DNA of 32,359 bases from CBDUQI01 sp965369325 (lineage in GTDB: Bacteria > Pseudomonadota > Gammaproteobacteria > Steroidobacterales > JBCBZW01): contig CBDUQI010000046.1 of assembly GCA_965369325.1 (NCBI GenBank), forward strand, positions 1 to 32,359, in the 5' to 3' direction. Shown here piece by piece: positions 8,049-15,979 of the stretch. The stretch's first letter is position 1, and the number at the start of each line of letters is the position of its first letter. Below the pieces are notes generated by a model. That model was not told the DNA's origin. It searched no databases and saw only the letters and a program-made list of their open reading frames with translations. The translations under genes and the position numbers were made by a program.

Positions 8049-8906
8049 TCAGCGACGCTTCCTGAACTGCATCGCTACCTGATTGCGCACAAAGCGCACA
8101 GCGCCCTCCTGGCGGCCGTAAGCATGCACTGATGGCTGTTCTCGCAGCGCTTGCGACAGCGCTTGCATGGGGCGTTCAGGATCGGGTGTCACCGGTACAT
8201 GGAACCCAAAGGTACCTGCTCGCCAAAACTCAGAGGCAAAGGGCAAGGGATCGCTGCCCGGCAACACGCGACGTGCGCGGCCGATGCCGCTGCCGAACGG
8301 GGCCGGACGTGGCCAGAACCAGGGCCGCCCGCTGTTATCGCCCAAATGAAAGACAGGCAGATCCGGATTGGCCAGCAACCCCTCAAGCACGCGGCCGCGA
8401 CGCCCCATCCACTTGCCGAATCCCCATGGGATCACGCACACCGCCCCAGCGCTGGTGGCCTGCTGTAACGAGTTCACCAGGGGCTCACCGTCCTCGAAGC
8501 GCTGGGCAGTGCCCAGGGTCAGTAACTCCAGCCCTTCCTGGGCGACCACCTGGTTGCCCGCCACCAGCGTCAGCTTTGCCGCATCGCGGGTGCTCTCGCC
8601 CGTGCCGTGAGCCGGCGGGCGCTGCAGCTCCAGCGAACAGTGCTCGCTGTTTGGATGCACTTGCCAGCGCTGTAACGGAATTTCACCGCTGCTCAGGCGC
8701 TCAAAGTAGTTGGCCCAGCGGCTCTCGGTCAGCAGCAGCAGATACTGCACCGCCTGCGTCTGCCCTAGCCGCGCGGCGGCCTGATTAAAATTCGACCACG
8801 CACAATCAAGCATGCTGTCCAGGTCAAAGCAGTCGTGAATGTGCACATGGGCATCCGCAAGCACGGCGGGATCGGGCAGATGCTGGGCGTTGGCCGAGGG
8901 CTCCAT
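8049..8906 (-). CDS. Unrecognised protein with N-terminal HxHxH metal-site-like motif
   Basis: The product has 285 residues. Near the N-terminus is LADAHVHIHDCFD (His20, His22, His24), which resembles the first metal-binding strand of amidohydrolase or PHP-type TIM-barrel enzymes. Later come a hydrophobic strand ending in VIPWGFGKW, the stretch VFHLGDNSGRPWFWP, and LPGSDPLPF near residue 230, which recalls the last-strand aspartate of amidohydrolases. I do not recognise a named family. There is no signal peptide, so it is probably cytoplasmic. The ATG at 8906 is chosen because AAGGAA lies 9 bases upstream; an earlier ATG at 8960 lacks such a site. It is the first gene of the minus-strand run with asnB and the SGNH gene, and divergent from a glycosyltransferase, which suggests a part in the same glycan pathway (inference). 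Confidence 0.7.
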   Translation of the reverse strand: MEPSANAQHLPDPAVLADAHVHIHDCFDLDSMLDCAWSNFNQAAARLGQTQAVQYLLLLTESRWANYFERLSSGEIPLQRWQVHPNSEHCSLELQRPPAHGTGESTRDAAKLTLVAGNQVVAQEGLELLTLGTAQRFEDGEPLVNSLQQATSAGAVCVIPWGFGKWMGRRGRVLEGLLANPDLPVFHLGDNSGRPWFWPRPAPFGSGIGRARRVLPGSDPLPFASEFWRAGTFGFHVPVTPDPERPMQALSQALREQPSVHAYGRQEGAVRFVRNQVAMQFRKRR

Positions 8907-9075
8907 GATGCGTGGTTCCTTAGTATTGGTTGGCTTGGTCCCGGCCCGACCTGCCACCATCGACAGGGGCTACAAGCACGCTCGCAGCCCGTGCTGCGCG
9001 GCGGCCCGCAGGACGGGCGAATGGTACCAGACCGTTCTGCTATGTGGGCTTACGCCGGCCACATTCGGGCACATT

Positions 9076-9127
9076 GCCGGTACCGGCCCGGCATAAGGCC
9101 CGCCCCTTGAGAAGGGGACAGGAAGGC
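9076..9127 (+). promoter_or_regulatory. Palindrome, hairpin and Shine-Dalgarno in the glycosyltransferase leader
   Basis: The 223-base divergent gap holds a perfect 12-base palindrome (GCCGGTACCGGC, 9076-9087) and a perfect 6-bp hairpin (CCCCTT at 9103-9108 with AAGGGG at 9112-9117, loop GAG). The hairpin lies just before the ribosome site AGGAAGG, which decides the start at 9130. A hairpin that close to the ribosome site could affect translation; the palindrome could be a protein-binding site. Neither function is shown. Confidence 0.4.
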
Positions 9128-9129
9128 TT

Positions 9130-10389
9130 ATGAACCAATCCCTTCGCAACGCGCCCCAAAGCCAGTACACTGCGGCACCCATGCGTACCTTGGTCGTGGC
9201 CCCACAGCCTTTCTTCACCCCGCGCGGAACCCCGTTCAGCGTGTACTACCGTACCCTTATCATGAGCGAGCAGGGGCTGGAGATCGATTTACTCACCTAC
9301 GGCCAGGGCCAGGATGTAGAGGTACCCGGGGTGAATATCATCCGAATCCCCGGCTTCTCGTTTTTGGGCAACGTCAAGATTGGACCCTCACCGCTAAAAG
9401 CGTTCCTGGACATCTTTATGGTGTTGTGGACGCTGGCCCTGCTCATCCGCCATCGCTACCCGCTGGTCCACGCGCATGAGGAGGCGGTATTTTTCTGCCG
9501 CCTGTTCAAACCACTGTTTGGCTACAAACTAATCTACGACATGCATTCCAGCTTGCCGCAGCAGCTGTCTAATTTTGGATTTACCAAGTCCAGGCTGATT
9601 CACGGCCTGTTCGCCCGGCAGGAAGACCTGGCGCTTACCCGCGCGGATGCGGTGATTACCATTTGCCCGCATCTGGCCGAATACGCGGTTACCAAAGTGG
9701 CCGATGAGCAGCGTCATTTTCTGATCGAGAACTCTATTTTCGAACCGGTGCGACTGGCGGGGGCGAAGACGGCCAGCGACGCGCCCGAACAACTTCCGCC
9801 GGACATTACCAAGCTACTCCAGCGCGAACGCCAAGGCGCTCTCGTTGTCTACGCCGGTACACTCGAGCTGTATCAGGGGATCGATCTGCTGGTGGGCGCG
9901 ATGGCGCAAGTGGTACGCCAGCATCCCGACACCACCCTGCTGGTCGTCGGAGGCACGCCGGCACAGGTACAGCGGTATGAGGGCCAGGCGCGCGAGGCGG
10001 GCATCGGCGAGCATTGCTGGTTTACCGGCAACCAGCCACAGCACGTCGCCACCGCTTGCACCGACCGCGCCGACATCCTGGTATCACCGCGCAGCCGCGG
10101 CACCAATACGCCGCTTAAGGTGTACCAGCAGCTAGCGAGTGGCAAGCCGCTGGTGGCCACCAATATCTACTCACACACGCAGGTGCTGACCGACAAGGTG
10201 TGTGTGCTGGTGCCGCCGGAACCGGCGGGTATTGCTGCCGGCCTGGTTCGCCTGATCGACGCACCAGCGGATGCGCAGGCGCTGGTGGCCGCCGCACAAC
10301 GCTTGTACGCGCAAGAATACTCACGCGCCGCGTACACCGACAAGATGCAACGGCTGCTGGGCCTGCTCGGGCACTCCCCGGGCGGCTGA
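9130..10389 (+). CDS. Glycosyltransferase family 4 (GT-B fold)
   Basis: This 419-residue cytoplasmic or membrane-associated glycosyltransferase has the N-terminal donor-facing start VVAPQPFFTPRGTPFSVYYR and the linker DMHSSLPQQL. The C-terminal half has VVYAGTLELYQGIDLL, LLVVGGTP and SPRSRGTNTPLKVYQQLASG followed by KPLVAT. The usual EX7E signature is replaced by the RGTNTPLK pattern, which occurs in one GT4 subgroup. Such enzymes add a sugar from a nucleotide-sugar donor to a growing lipid-linked glycan; neither donor nor acceptor can be read from the sequence. The ATG at 9130 has a strong AGGAAGG site. A second ATG at 9181 precedes the conserved core directly and is an alternative. The gene is divergent from the HxHxH-asnB-SGNH run and convergent with purL, which begins its housekeeping block 22 bases after this stop. 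Confidence 0.9.
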   Translation: MNQSLRNAPQSQYTAAPMRTLVVAPQPFFTPRGTPFSVYYRTLIMSEQGLEIDLLTYGQGQDVEVPGVNIIRIPGFSFLGNVKIGPSPLKAFLDIFMVLWTLALLIRHRYPLVHAHEEAVFFCRLFKPLFGYKLIYDMHSSLPQQLSNFGFTKSRLIHGLFARQEDLALTRADAVITICPHLAEYAVTKVADEQRHFLIENSIFEPVRLAGAKTASDAPEQLPPDITKLLQRERQGALVVYAGTLELYQGIDLLVGAMAQVVRQHPDTTLLVVGGTPAQVQRYEGQAREAGIGEHCWFTGNQPQHVATACTDRADILVSPRSRGTNTPLKVYQQLASGKPLVATNIYSHTQVLTDKVCVLVPPEPAGIAAGLVRLIDAPADAQALVAAAQRLYAQEYSRAAYTDKMQRLLGLLGHSPGG

Positions 10390-10398
10390 TTGGCGCAC

Positions 10399-10413
10399 AA
10401 GCGCGCGGCGCTT
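10399..10413. terminator. Short stem between convergent glycosyltransferase and purL ends
   Basis: AAGCGC (10399-10404) pairs with GCGCTT (10408-10413) around GCG. The right arm touches the purL stop codon. It is the only structure in the 22-base convergent gap and has no clear T-run, so it is a weak candidate for a shared terminator. Confidence 0.25.
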
Positions 10414-13400
10414 AGTCAAACCACACCCGCATGTTGCGAAACATGCGCATCCACGGGCTGTACTCGCCCCACTCCGGCGGGTGCCAGGAATGCTGCACTG
10501 TGCGAAATACCCGTTCGGGGTGCGGCATCATCACGGTGGTACGCCCATCGGCGCTAGCCAGGCCGGCGATCCCCTGCGGCGATCCGTTAGGATTACCGGG
10601 ATAGGTGCTCGCGATCTCTCCGTCCGCCTCCGAGTAGGTCACCGCGATCAATCCACGATCAAGCGCCCGCTGTTCATCGTTTTCGAGGAACTCGGCGCGG
10701 CCCTCGCCGTGCGACACCACCACCGGAATCATCGAGTCTTCCATTGCATTCAACGCAATTGAGCGCGAGCGCCCGACCCGCACGCGCGTTAGCCGCGCTT
10801 CAAACTGCTCGGATCGATTACGCACGAAACGCGGCCAGTGCTCAGTACCCGGCACGATGGATTTCAGCGCTGCGAGCATCTGGCAGCCGTTGCACACCCC
10901 AAGGCTCAGCGTATCTTTGCGATCGAAAAATGCGGCAAACTCCTCGCGTGCATGGCCATTGTAAAGAATGGACTTGGCCCAGCCCTCGCCCGCTCCCAGC
11001 ACATCCCCGTAGGAAAATCCGCCGCAAGCGGCCAAGGCTTTGAACTCCCGCAACGAGCGGCGCTGGCTCAGGATGTCGGTCATATGCACATCCACGCACT
11101 CAAACCCAGCCTGGTAAAACGCAGCCGCCATCTCTACCTGCCCGTTTACCCCTTGCTCGCGCGCGATGGCGATTTTCGGACGCGCCCCGGTGCTGATATA
11201 GGGCGCCGCTACATCTTCTTGTGGATCAAAGCTAAGGTCGCAACTTAATTGCGGCGGCCGAGCCGCTATCTTGCCGGCGAACTCCTCATCGGCGCAGGCC
11301 GGATCATCACGCAGCCGTTGCATCGCATGGCTGGTCGCCGACCAATAGCCCCGCAACGTGCTCAGCGGCGCCTGATGCGTGCCGGTCGGCGTGTGGATGA
11401 GGATCTGCAGCGAGTCGTTTACTCGCGCCACTGGATGTACTAAATCCTGCAGTTGATGCGCGCGCACGACGGACAGGAAGTCGGCTTCACCCTGCGCGCG
11501 CACCTGCACCACCGCGCCCAGTTCTTCGCTGAACAGGCGCGCGGCGACACTGCCCTCGCCCGGTGCGAGTTGGACATCCAGGCCGGTCTGGGCCGCAAAT
11601 GCCATCTCTAGCAGGGTGACCAGCAAACCGCCGTCGGAGCGATCATGGTAAGCGCACAGCAGTGACCGGCTGCGCAACTCGGCGATGACCGCAAAGAAAT
11701 TCTTCAACCACTGCGGATTGTCCAGGTCGGCCGGCTCGCTGCCCAGTGTGTTGAAGGTCTGCGCCAGAGCGGATCCGCCCAGGCGATTCCGGCCCGCCCC
11801 CAGATCGAACAGCCACAGCTGCGCCTGCGGGTCCAGCACCAGTTGCGGGGTGAGACTGCGGCGCACATCCTGCACCGGTGCGAAGGCCGAGACAATGAGC
11901 GACATCGGCGCAACCACCCGCTGCTCATCGCCCTGCGGGGCCTGCCAGCGGGACTGCATGGAGAGGGAGTCTTTACCCACAGGAATGGCAATACCCAGCG
12001 CTGGGCACAGCTGCTCGCCTACCGCATGTACGGTATCGAACAAGGTTGCATCCTCACCGGGGTAGCCTGCGGCCGCCATCCAATTGGCCGACAAGCGCAC
12101 ATCGGTGATGTTCGCAACGTCGGCAGCAGCGATATTCGTCAGCGCCTCGCCCACCGCCATCCGTCCCGAGGCCGGGCCGTCCAACAGTGCGACCGGGGTG
12201 CGCTCGCCCATCGCCATCGCCTCGCCGTTGTACCCGGTAAACCCGGCCAGGGTGACACCGGCATCTGCGACTGGCACTTGATACGGCCCCACCATCTGAT
12301 CCTGCGCGATCAACCCGCCTACCGAGCGATCCGCAATACTCACCAAAAATCCTTTATCGCCCACCGTGGGCAAACTCAGCACCCGCTCAATTGCCTCTGA
12401 CAACCCAACCTCCGCCGCATCCCACGGCGTGCTAGCGCGTGCGAGACGGGTGGCTTCCCGATGCATCTGTGGCGTGTTCCCAAACAGAGTGGCCATCGGC
12501 ATATCAACCGGGCGGTCGCCAAACTGGCGATCGTTCAGGGTCAGGTGCGGTTCGCTGCTGGCCGTGCCGATCATGGCGTACGGGCAGCGCTCGCGTGCGC
12601 ATAGTTGCTCAAATTCATCCAGACGTTGCGGGGCAATCGCCAGTACGTAACGCTCCTGAGCCTCGTTACACCAAATAGCCAACGGCGCCATGCCAGGCTC
12701 GTCATTGGGTACCTCACGAAGATGCAGATCGCCACCGAGATCGCTTTGCTCCAGCAACTCGGGCACCGCATTGGACAATCCGCCTGCGCCAACATCGTGA
12801 ATGCACAGAATCGGGTTTTGCTCACCCATGGCCCAGCAACGGTCGATCACTTCCTGCGCCCGCCGCTGCATCTCGGGATTGCCGCGCTGCACGGAGGCAA
12901 AATCCAGATCTTCGGAACTTTGTCCGCTGCCCATGGAAGAGGCGGCACCGCCACCCAGCCCGATCTGCATTGCTGGCCCACCCAGCACAATCACGGCCGC
13001 ACCGCCTGGATACTCGCGCTTTAGAACGTGCTCGGGCAACACATTGCCCAGGCCACCCGCGACCATGATCGGCTTGTGATAGCCACGCACTTCATCAACG
13101 CCCGTGCGTTGCTCGAAGGTGCGGAAATATCCCAGGATGTTGGGGCGGCCGAACTCGTTGTTAAACGCCGCGCCGCCAATCGGCCCCTCCAACATGATGT
13201 CCAGCGCCGAGGCGATGCGCGAGGGCTTGCCGTTGTCCTGCTCCCAGGGCATTTCCCGGCCCGGGATGCGCAGATTCGACACCGAGAACCCGGTTAAGCC
13301 AGCTTTGGGTTTAGCGCCCAGGCCGGTGGCGCCCTCATCGCGAATCTCGCCGCCTGCGCCGGTCGCCGCCCCAGGGAAGGGTGAAATGGCCGTGGGATGA

Positions 13401-14332
13401 TTGTGCGTTTCCACTTTGATCATGATGTCTGCGCGGGTCGGATGCTCATGGTAATGGGCACCGTTCGCACCGGCCGACAACGGCCGAGGGAAAAACCGCG
13501 AGGTCGCCCCGCCCTGCAATACTGCAGCGTTATCGCTGTACGCCGAGAGCACGCCATCGGGGCTGTGCGCGTGGGTGTTGCGAATCATCGCGAACAGCGA
13601 CTTGCTCTGCGCCTGCCCATTAATCACCCAGCGCGCATTGAATATCTTGTGTCGGCAGTGCTCGGAGTTCGCCTGCGCAAACATCATCAGCTCAGTGTCG
13701 GTCGGATTGCGGTTCATCCTGGTGAACGCATCCATCAGATAGTCGATTTCCTCATCCGCCAGCGCCAGCCCCAATTGCGCATTGGCCATAGCGAGCGCCT
13801 CGCGGCCGCCCTGCCCAATATCAATGCGCTGGCCGGGCTCCGCCTCTGGATGAGTAAACAACTGCGCGGCCTGCTGAACGTCGCTGACCACCACGTCGGT
13901 CATGCGATCGTGCAGCGTCGCACGAATCAACTCGATCGCATCCGCATCCAACGGGCACTCGCTGTAAAGGGTAAATTCGATCCCACGCTCGATACGCGCA
14001 ACGGCCGCGAGCCCGCAAACCCGGGCGATATCGGTTGCCTTGCTCGACCAGGGCGAAACCGTGCCAAACCGCGGCAGCACCCAGAACTGCACGACGCACG
14101 GCGCCGACTGCGACGCCGTACGCGCGCCGGTCTGCGGGCCGTAGCGCAACAACGATGCCAGCCGATCCTGTTCCAGCGCACTGAGCGCCCGCACCACTTC
14201 CACCAAATGGACGTAGCGTGCGCTGATGTCGCGTAATACCGGGCATTGGGGCCCAAGCTGTTTTAGGTACTTGCGAACGCGAAAAGAAGATAGCGCCTCA
14301 GCGCCGGGGATAATCAGGATATTGCTGTCCAA
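10412..14332 (-). CDS. purL: Phosphoribosylformylglycinamidine synthase (FGAM synthase)
   Basis: The 1306-residue protein is the large fused PurL of Gammaproteobacteria (E. coli about 1295). It makes FGAM from FGAR, glutamine and ATP in the fourth step of purine synthesis. The AIR-synthase-like halves show HCRHKIFNARW, VETHNHPTAISPFPGAATG and GGEIRDEGATG. The C-terminal glutaminase has GGFSYGDVLGAGEGWAKS, the nucleophile cysteine in LGVCNGCQMLA and the triad histidine in PHPERVFR. The start is a TTG at 14332 giving MDSNILIIPG, close to the usual PurL N-terminus. No ATG fits in frame upstream, so a rare start is likely. A candidate promoter lies about 70-100 bases upstream. GuaB and GuaA, also of purine synthesis, are further along the window. 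Confidence 0.97.
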   Translation of the reverse strand: MDSNILIIPGAEALSSFRVRKYLKQLGPQCPVLRDISARYVHLVEVVRALSALEQDRLASLLRYGPQTGARTASQSAPCVVQFWVLPRFGTVSPWSSKATDIARVCGLAAVARIERGIEFTLYSECPLDADAIELIRATLHDRMTDVVVSDVQQAAQLFTHPEAEPGQRIDIGQGGREALAMANAQLGLALADEEIDYLMDAFTRMNRNPTDTELMMFAQANSEHCRHKIFNARWVINGQAQSKSLFAMIRNTHAHSPDGVLSAYSDNAAVLQGGATSRFFPRPLSAGANGAHYHEHPTRADIMIKVETHNHPTAISPFPGAATGAGGEIRDEGATGLGAKPKAGLTGFSVSNLRIPGREMPWEQDNGKPSRIASALDIMLEGPIGGAAFNNEFGRPNILGYFRTFEQRTGVDEVRGYHKPIMVAGGLGNVLPEHVLKREYPGGAAVIVLGGPAMQIGLGGGAASSMGSGQSSEDLDFASVQRGNPEMQRRAQEVIDRCWAMGEQNPILCIHDVGAGGLSNAVPELLEQSDLGGDLHLREVPNDEPGMAPLAIWCNEAQERYVLAIAPQRLDEFEQLCARERCPYAMIGTASSEPHLTLNDRQFGDRPVDMPMATLFGNTPQMHREATRLARASTPWDAAEVGLSEAIERVLSLPTVGDKGFLVSIADRSVGGLIAQDQMVGPYQVPVADAGVTLAGFTGYNGEAMAMGERTPVALLDGPASGRMAVGEALTNIAAADVANITDVRLSANWMAAAGYPGEDATLFDTVHAVGEQLCPALGIAIPVGKDSLSMQSRWQAPQGDEQRVVAPMSLIVSAFAPVQDVRRSLTPQLVLDPQAQLWLFDLGAGRNRLGGSALAQTFNTLGSEPADLDNPQWLKNFFAVIAELRSRSLLCAYHDRSDGGLLVTLLEMAFAAQTGLDVQLAPGEGSVAARLFSEELGAVVQVRAQGEADFLSVVRAHQLQDLVHPVARVNDSLQILIHTPTGTHQAPLSTLRGYWSATSHAMQRLRDDPACADEEFAGKIAARPPQLSCDLSFDPQEDVAAPYISTGARPKIAIAREQGVNGQVEMAAAFYQAGFECVDVHMTDILSQRRSLREFKALAACGGFSYGDVLGAGEGWAKSILYNGHAREEFAAFFDRKDTLSLGVCNGCQMLAALKSIVPGTEHWPRFVRNRSEQFEARLTRVRVGRSRSIALNAMEDSMIPVVVSHGEGRAEFLENDEQRALDRGLIAVTYSEADGEIASTYPGNPNGSPQGIAGLASADGRTTVMMPHPERVFRTVQHSWHPPEWGEYSPWMRMFRNMRVWFD

Positions 14333-14402
14333 GCGTTCAACTCATCTGCGCGGCCGGGACTTTGCGCCCGGGTGCCGCTAACCCGGCGCCAAACGTGGCG
14401 CA

Positions 14403-14431
14403 ATGATACCGGACCGGAAGGTAAGCGCCAA
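14403..14431 (-). promoter_or_regulatory. Candidate sigma-70 promoter of purL
   Basis: On the minus strand TTGGCG (14431-14426) and TATCAT (14408-14403) are separated by exactly 17 bases. Transcription would begin near 14396, giving a leader of roughly 64 bases before the TTG start of purL. I saw no convincing PurR-type operator. Confidence 0.45.
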
Positions 14432-14471
14432 TTCACGGGGGCTGGACCGGCGCTGCGGGATCAGCGGCACC

Positions 14472-14861
14472 TTAGTTGCTGCTATTGCCGCCGCCGCCAT
14501 CGTTGTCGCTGCCCGGGCTGCCTGGTCCGCCCGGTGTGTACACCTGGTAGGGGAATTGCGCCACATTGCCGCCTTTGGCATCCACAATCTTACTAACGCC
14601 GCGCTTCTCCACCTCATCGATACGGATCACTGAGTGCACCGGAAGGTAGGTGCGCTTGACGCCCTCGAATTCGGCTTTGATCCGTTCCTCAGAAGGGTCA
14701 AGCACCAGCGAGGTGCGCTGGCCAAAATCCAGCTCCTCCACCTCGATGAAGCCCAGCAGGCCACCATGGCTGATGCGACGTGCATAAATCTCGTACACCT
14801 TGCTCTGGGCGTGAAAAACCACTTTGTAGATATGTGTGTCAGACATGATGGGGATAGCCAT
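14472..14861 (-). CDS. DUF1820 family protein
   Basis: This 129-residue protein matches the small gammaproteobacterial DUF1820 family as I know it: IYKVVFHAQSKVYEIYARR near the start, then LGFIEVEELDFG, DPSEERIKAEFEGVKR and HSVIRIDEVEKRG. The function is unknown. The family is compact, cytoplasmic and has no transmembrane segment. The C-terminus adds a low-complexity glycine/proline/asparagine tail (after VYTPGG) that is less conserved. Two in-frame ATGs are possible, at 14861 and 14846; neither has a strong ribosome site, and the second puts the conserved IYKVVF at residue 5. It lies between purL (downstream on this strand) and the PP2C phosphatase gene, 45 bases after the phosphatase stop, so it may share a transcript with the phosphatase. 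Confidence 0.85.
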   Translation of the reverse strand: MAIPIMSDTHIYKVVFHAQSKVYEIYARRISHGGLLGFIEVEELDFGQRTSLVLDPSEERIKAEFEGVKRTYLPVHSVIRIDEVEKRGVSKIVDAKGGNVAQFPYQVYTPGGPGSPGSDNDGGGGNSSN

Positions 14862-14906
14862 TTAGGTGTTTCGGATAACAGATGCCGCTACTTGCGCGTG
14901 CCACCG

Positions 14907-15812
14907 CTAGTCCTCAATCGTGTGGGCCAGGATCTTGGCGCGCTCGCGCCGATAGGTAGCGCTGGAAATCAGGCGACTGTAGTGCGCCTCGGCGAGGCGG
15001 CCCAGCTCGCTCTCATCAGCTAAATAGTAGGATTCCGGATCAGTTAGCTGATCCGCCACATCCCGGTCCGTGGCTGCCGACTCAGCTTTGTGTCCGTCCA
15101 GCACATCCACAATGGCCAACGCAAAATTATCCCGGGCCTGCCCACTGAGCAGATCGTCGTTGATCGCCTTGCACGTTTGCTCAGTATCATCGGCCCGCAA
15201 CAGTTGCGCAATCTGCGGGTTGGTGAGTTCTTTGTACAGCCCATCCGTGCACAACATATACCGATCACCTGCCTGCGCGGCGAGACAAACCGGATCAAGA
15301 AACAGCTCCTCGGTACCCCCAACGGCTCGGGTAATCACGTGCGATAGCGGGTGATTTTCCGCGCTGGCCCGGGCAAGCTCGCCGCGCAGGACCAGTTCCT
15401 CCACCTGACTATGGTCGCGGGTGAGCTGCTTCAGGTGGCCGTCCCGCATGCGGTACAGGCGGCTGTCACCGGCCCACAGGCACAGGATTTTCTGTTCGAA
15501 ACCGAGCATGACGGCCACGGTACTGCCCATGGTGCGATGGCCACCTTCAGCGGCAATCGCCAGCAACTGGGTATTGACCTGCTCCAAGGCGTCCTCCACC
15601 GAGTCTACCCACTCGCTGAGTATCTCGCGTGGCTGAATCTGCTCCAGCGCCTCGACAATTTTCTGGCTGGCCACATCGCCCCCGTCGTGCCCGCCCATGC
15701 CATCGGCGACTGCCCACAGGCGCTGCTCGGGAAGCGCAACGCAGGCATCTTCGTTGGTCTGACGGACATGTCCCGGGTGTGTAATGGCCGAGGAAACCCA
15801 GCGATACTTCAT
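14907..15812 (-). CDS. PP2C-type serine/threonine protein phosphatase
   Basis: The 301-residue protein carries the bacterial PP2C motifs in order: VRQTNEDACVA (metal-binding Asp22), VADGMGGHDGGD (Asp37, Gly38), MGSTVAVML, WAGDSRLYRM, LCTDGLYKEL and ARDNFALAIVDV. It removes phosphate from Ser/Thr residues using two Mg or Mn ions in the cytoplasm. It resembles Stp1 and the PppA phosphatases linked with type VI secretion, but no kinase or secretion gene lies in the window, so its target is unknown. About 50 residues follow the catalytic core. I prefer the ATG at 15812; a GTG at 15836 would add eight unconserved residues. The neighbouring genes are DUF1820 downstream and a glycosyltransferase upstream, about 167 bases away. 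Confidence 0.92.
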   Translation of the reverse strand: MKYRWVSSAITHPGHVRQTNEDACVALPEQRLWAVADGMGGHDGGDVASQKIVEALEQIQPREILSEWVDSVEDALEQVNTQLLAIAAEGGHRTMGSTVAVMLGFEQKILCLWAGDSRLYRMRDGHLKQLTRDHSQVEELVLRGELARASAENHPLSHVITRAVGGTEELFLDPVCLAAQAGDRYMLCTDGLYKELTNPQIAQLLRADDTEQTCKAINDDLLSGQARDNFALAIVDVLDGHKAESAATDRDVADQLTDPESYYLADESELGRLAEAHYSRLISSATYRRERAKILAHTIED

Positions 15813-15874
15813 TGAAAAATTATTTGTGGGCGGCACATGCGCGTAATGCTCCTGAGTCTACGGGCGTCGCCGGG

Positions 15875-15903
15875 GTATAACAAGGTAATAAGTCCCGCCT
15901 AGC
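15875..15903 (-). promoter_or_regulatory. Weak candidate promoter of the PP2C gene
   Basis: On the minus strand a TTATAC hexamer (15880-15875), preceded by TG one base away, resembles an extended -10 element. The hexamer 17 bases upstream (GCTAGG) is a poor -35. It sits in the 143-base gap upstream of the phosphatase start and is the best candidate there. Confidence 0.25.
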
Positions 15904-15979
15904 GAGCGGAAATCGCCGATTTTACCTGCAAGACCACCCCCTACGGGGCGGGCGCGCAACATCTGCGGATTTCAGGCAC

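Noticed and set aside
13397..14236. Plus-strand open frame of 279 codons
   Set aside because: It lies entirely opposite purL, whose protein is strongly conserved; the frame is a shadow of GC-rich codon use.
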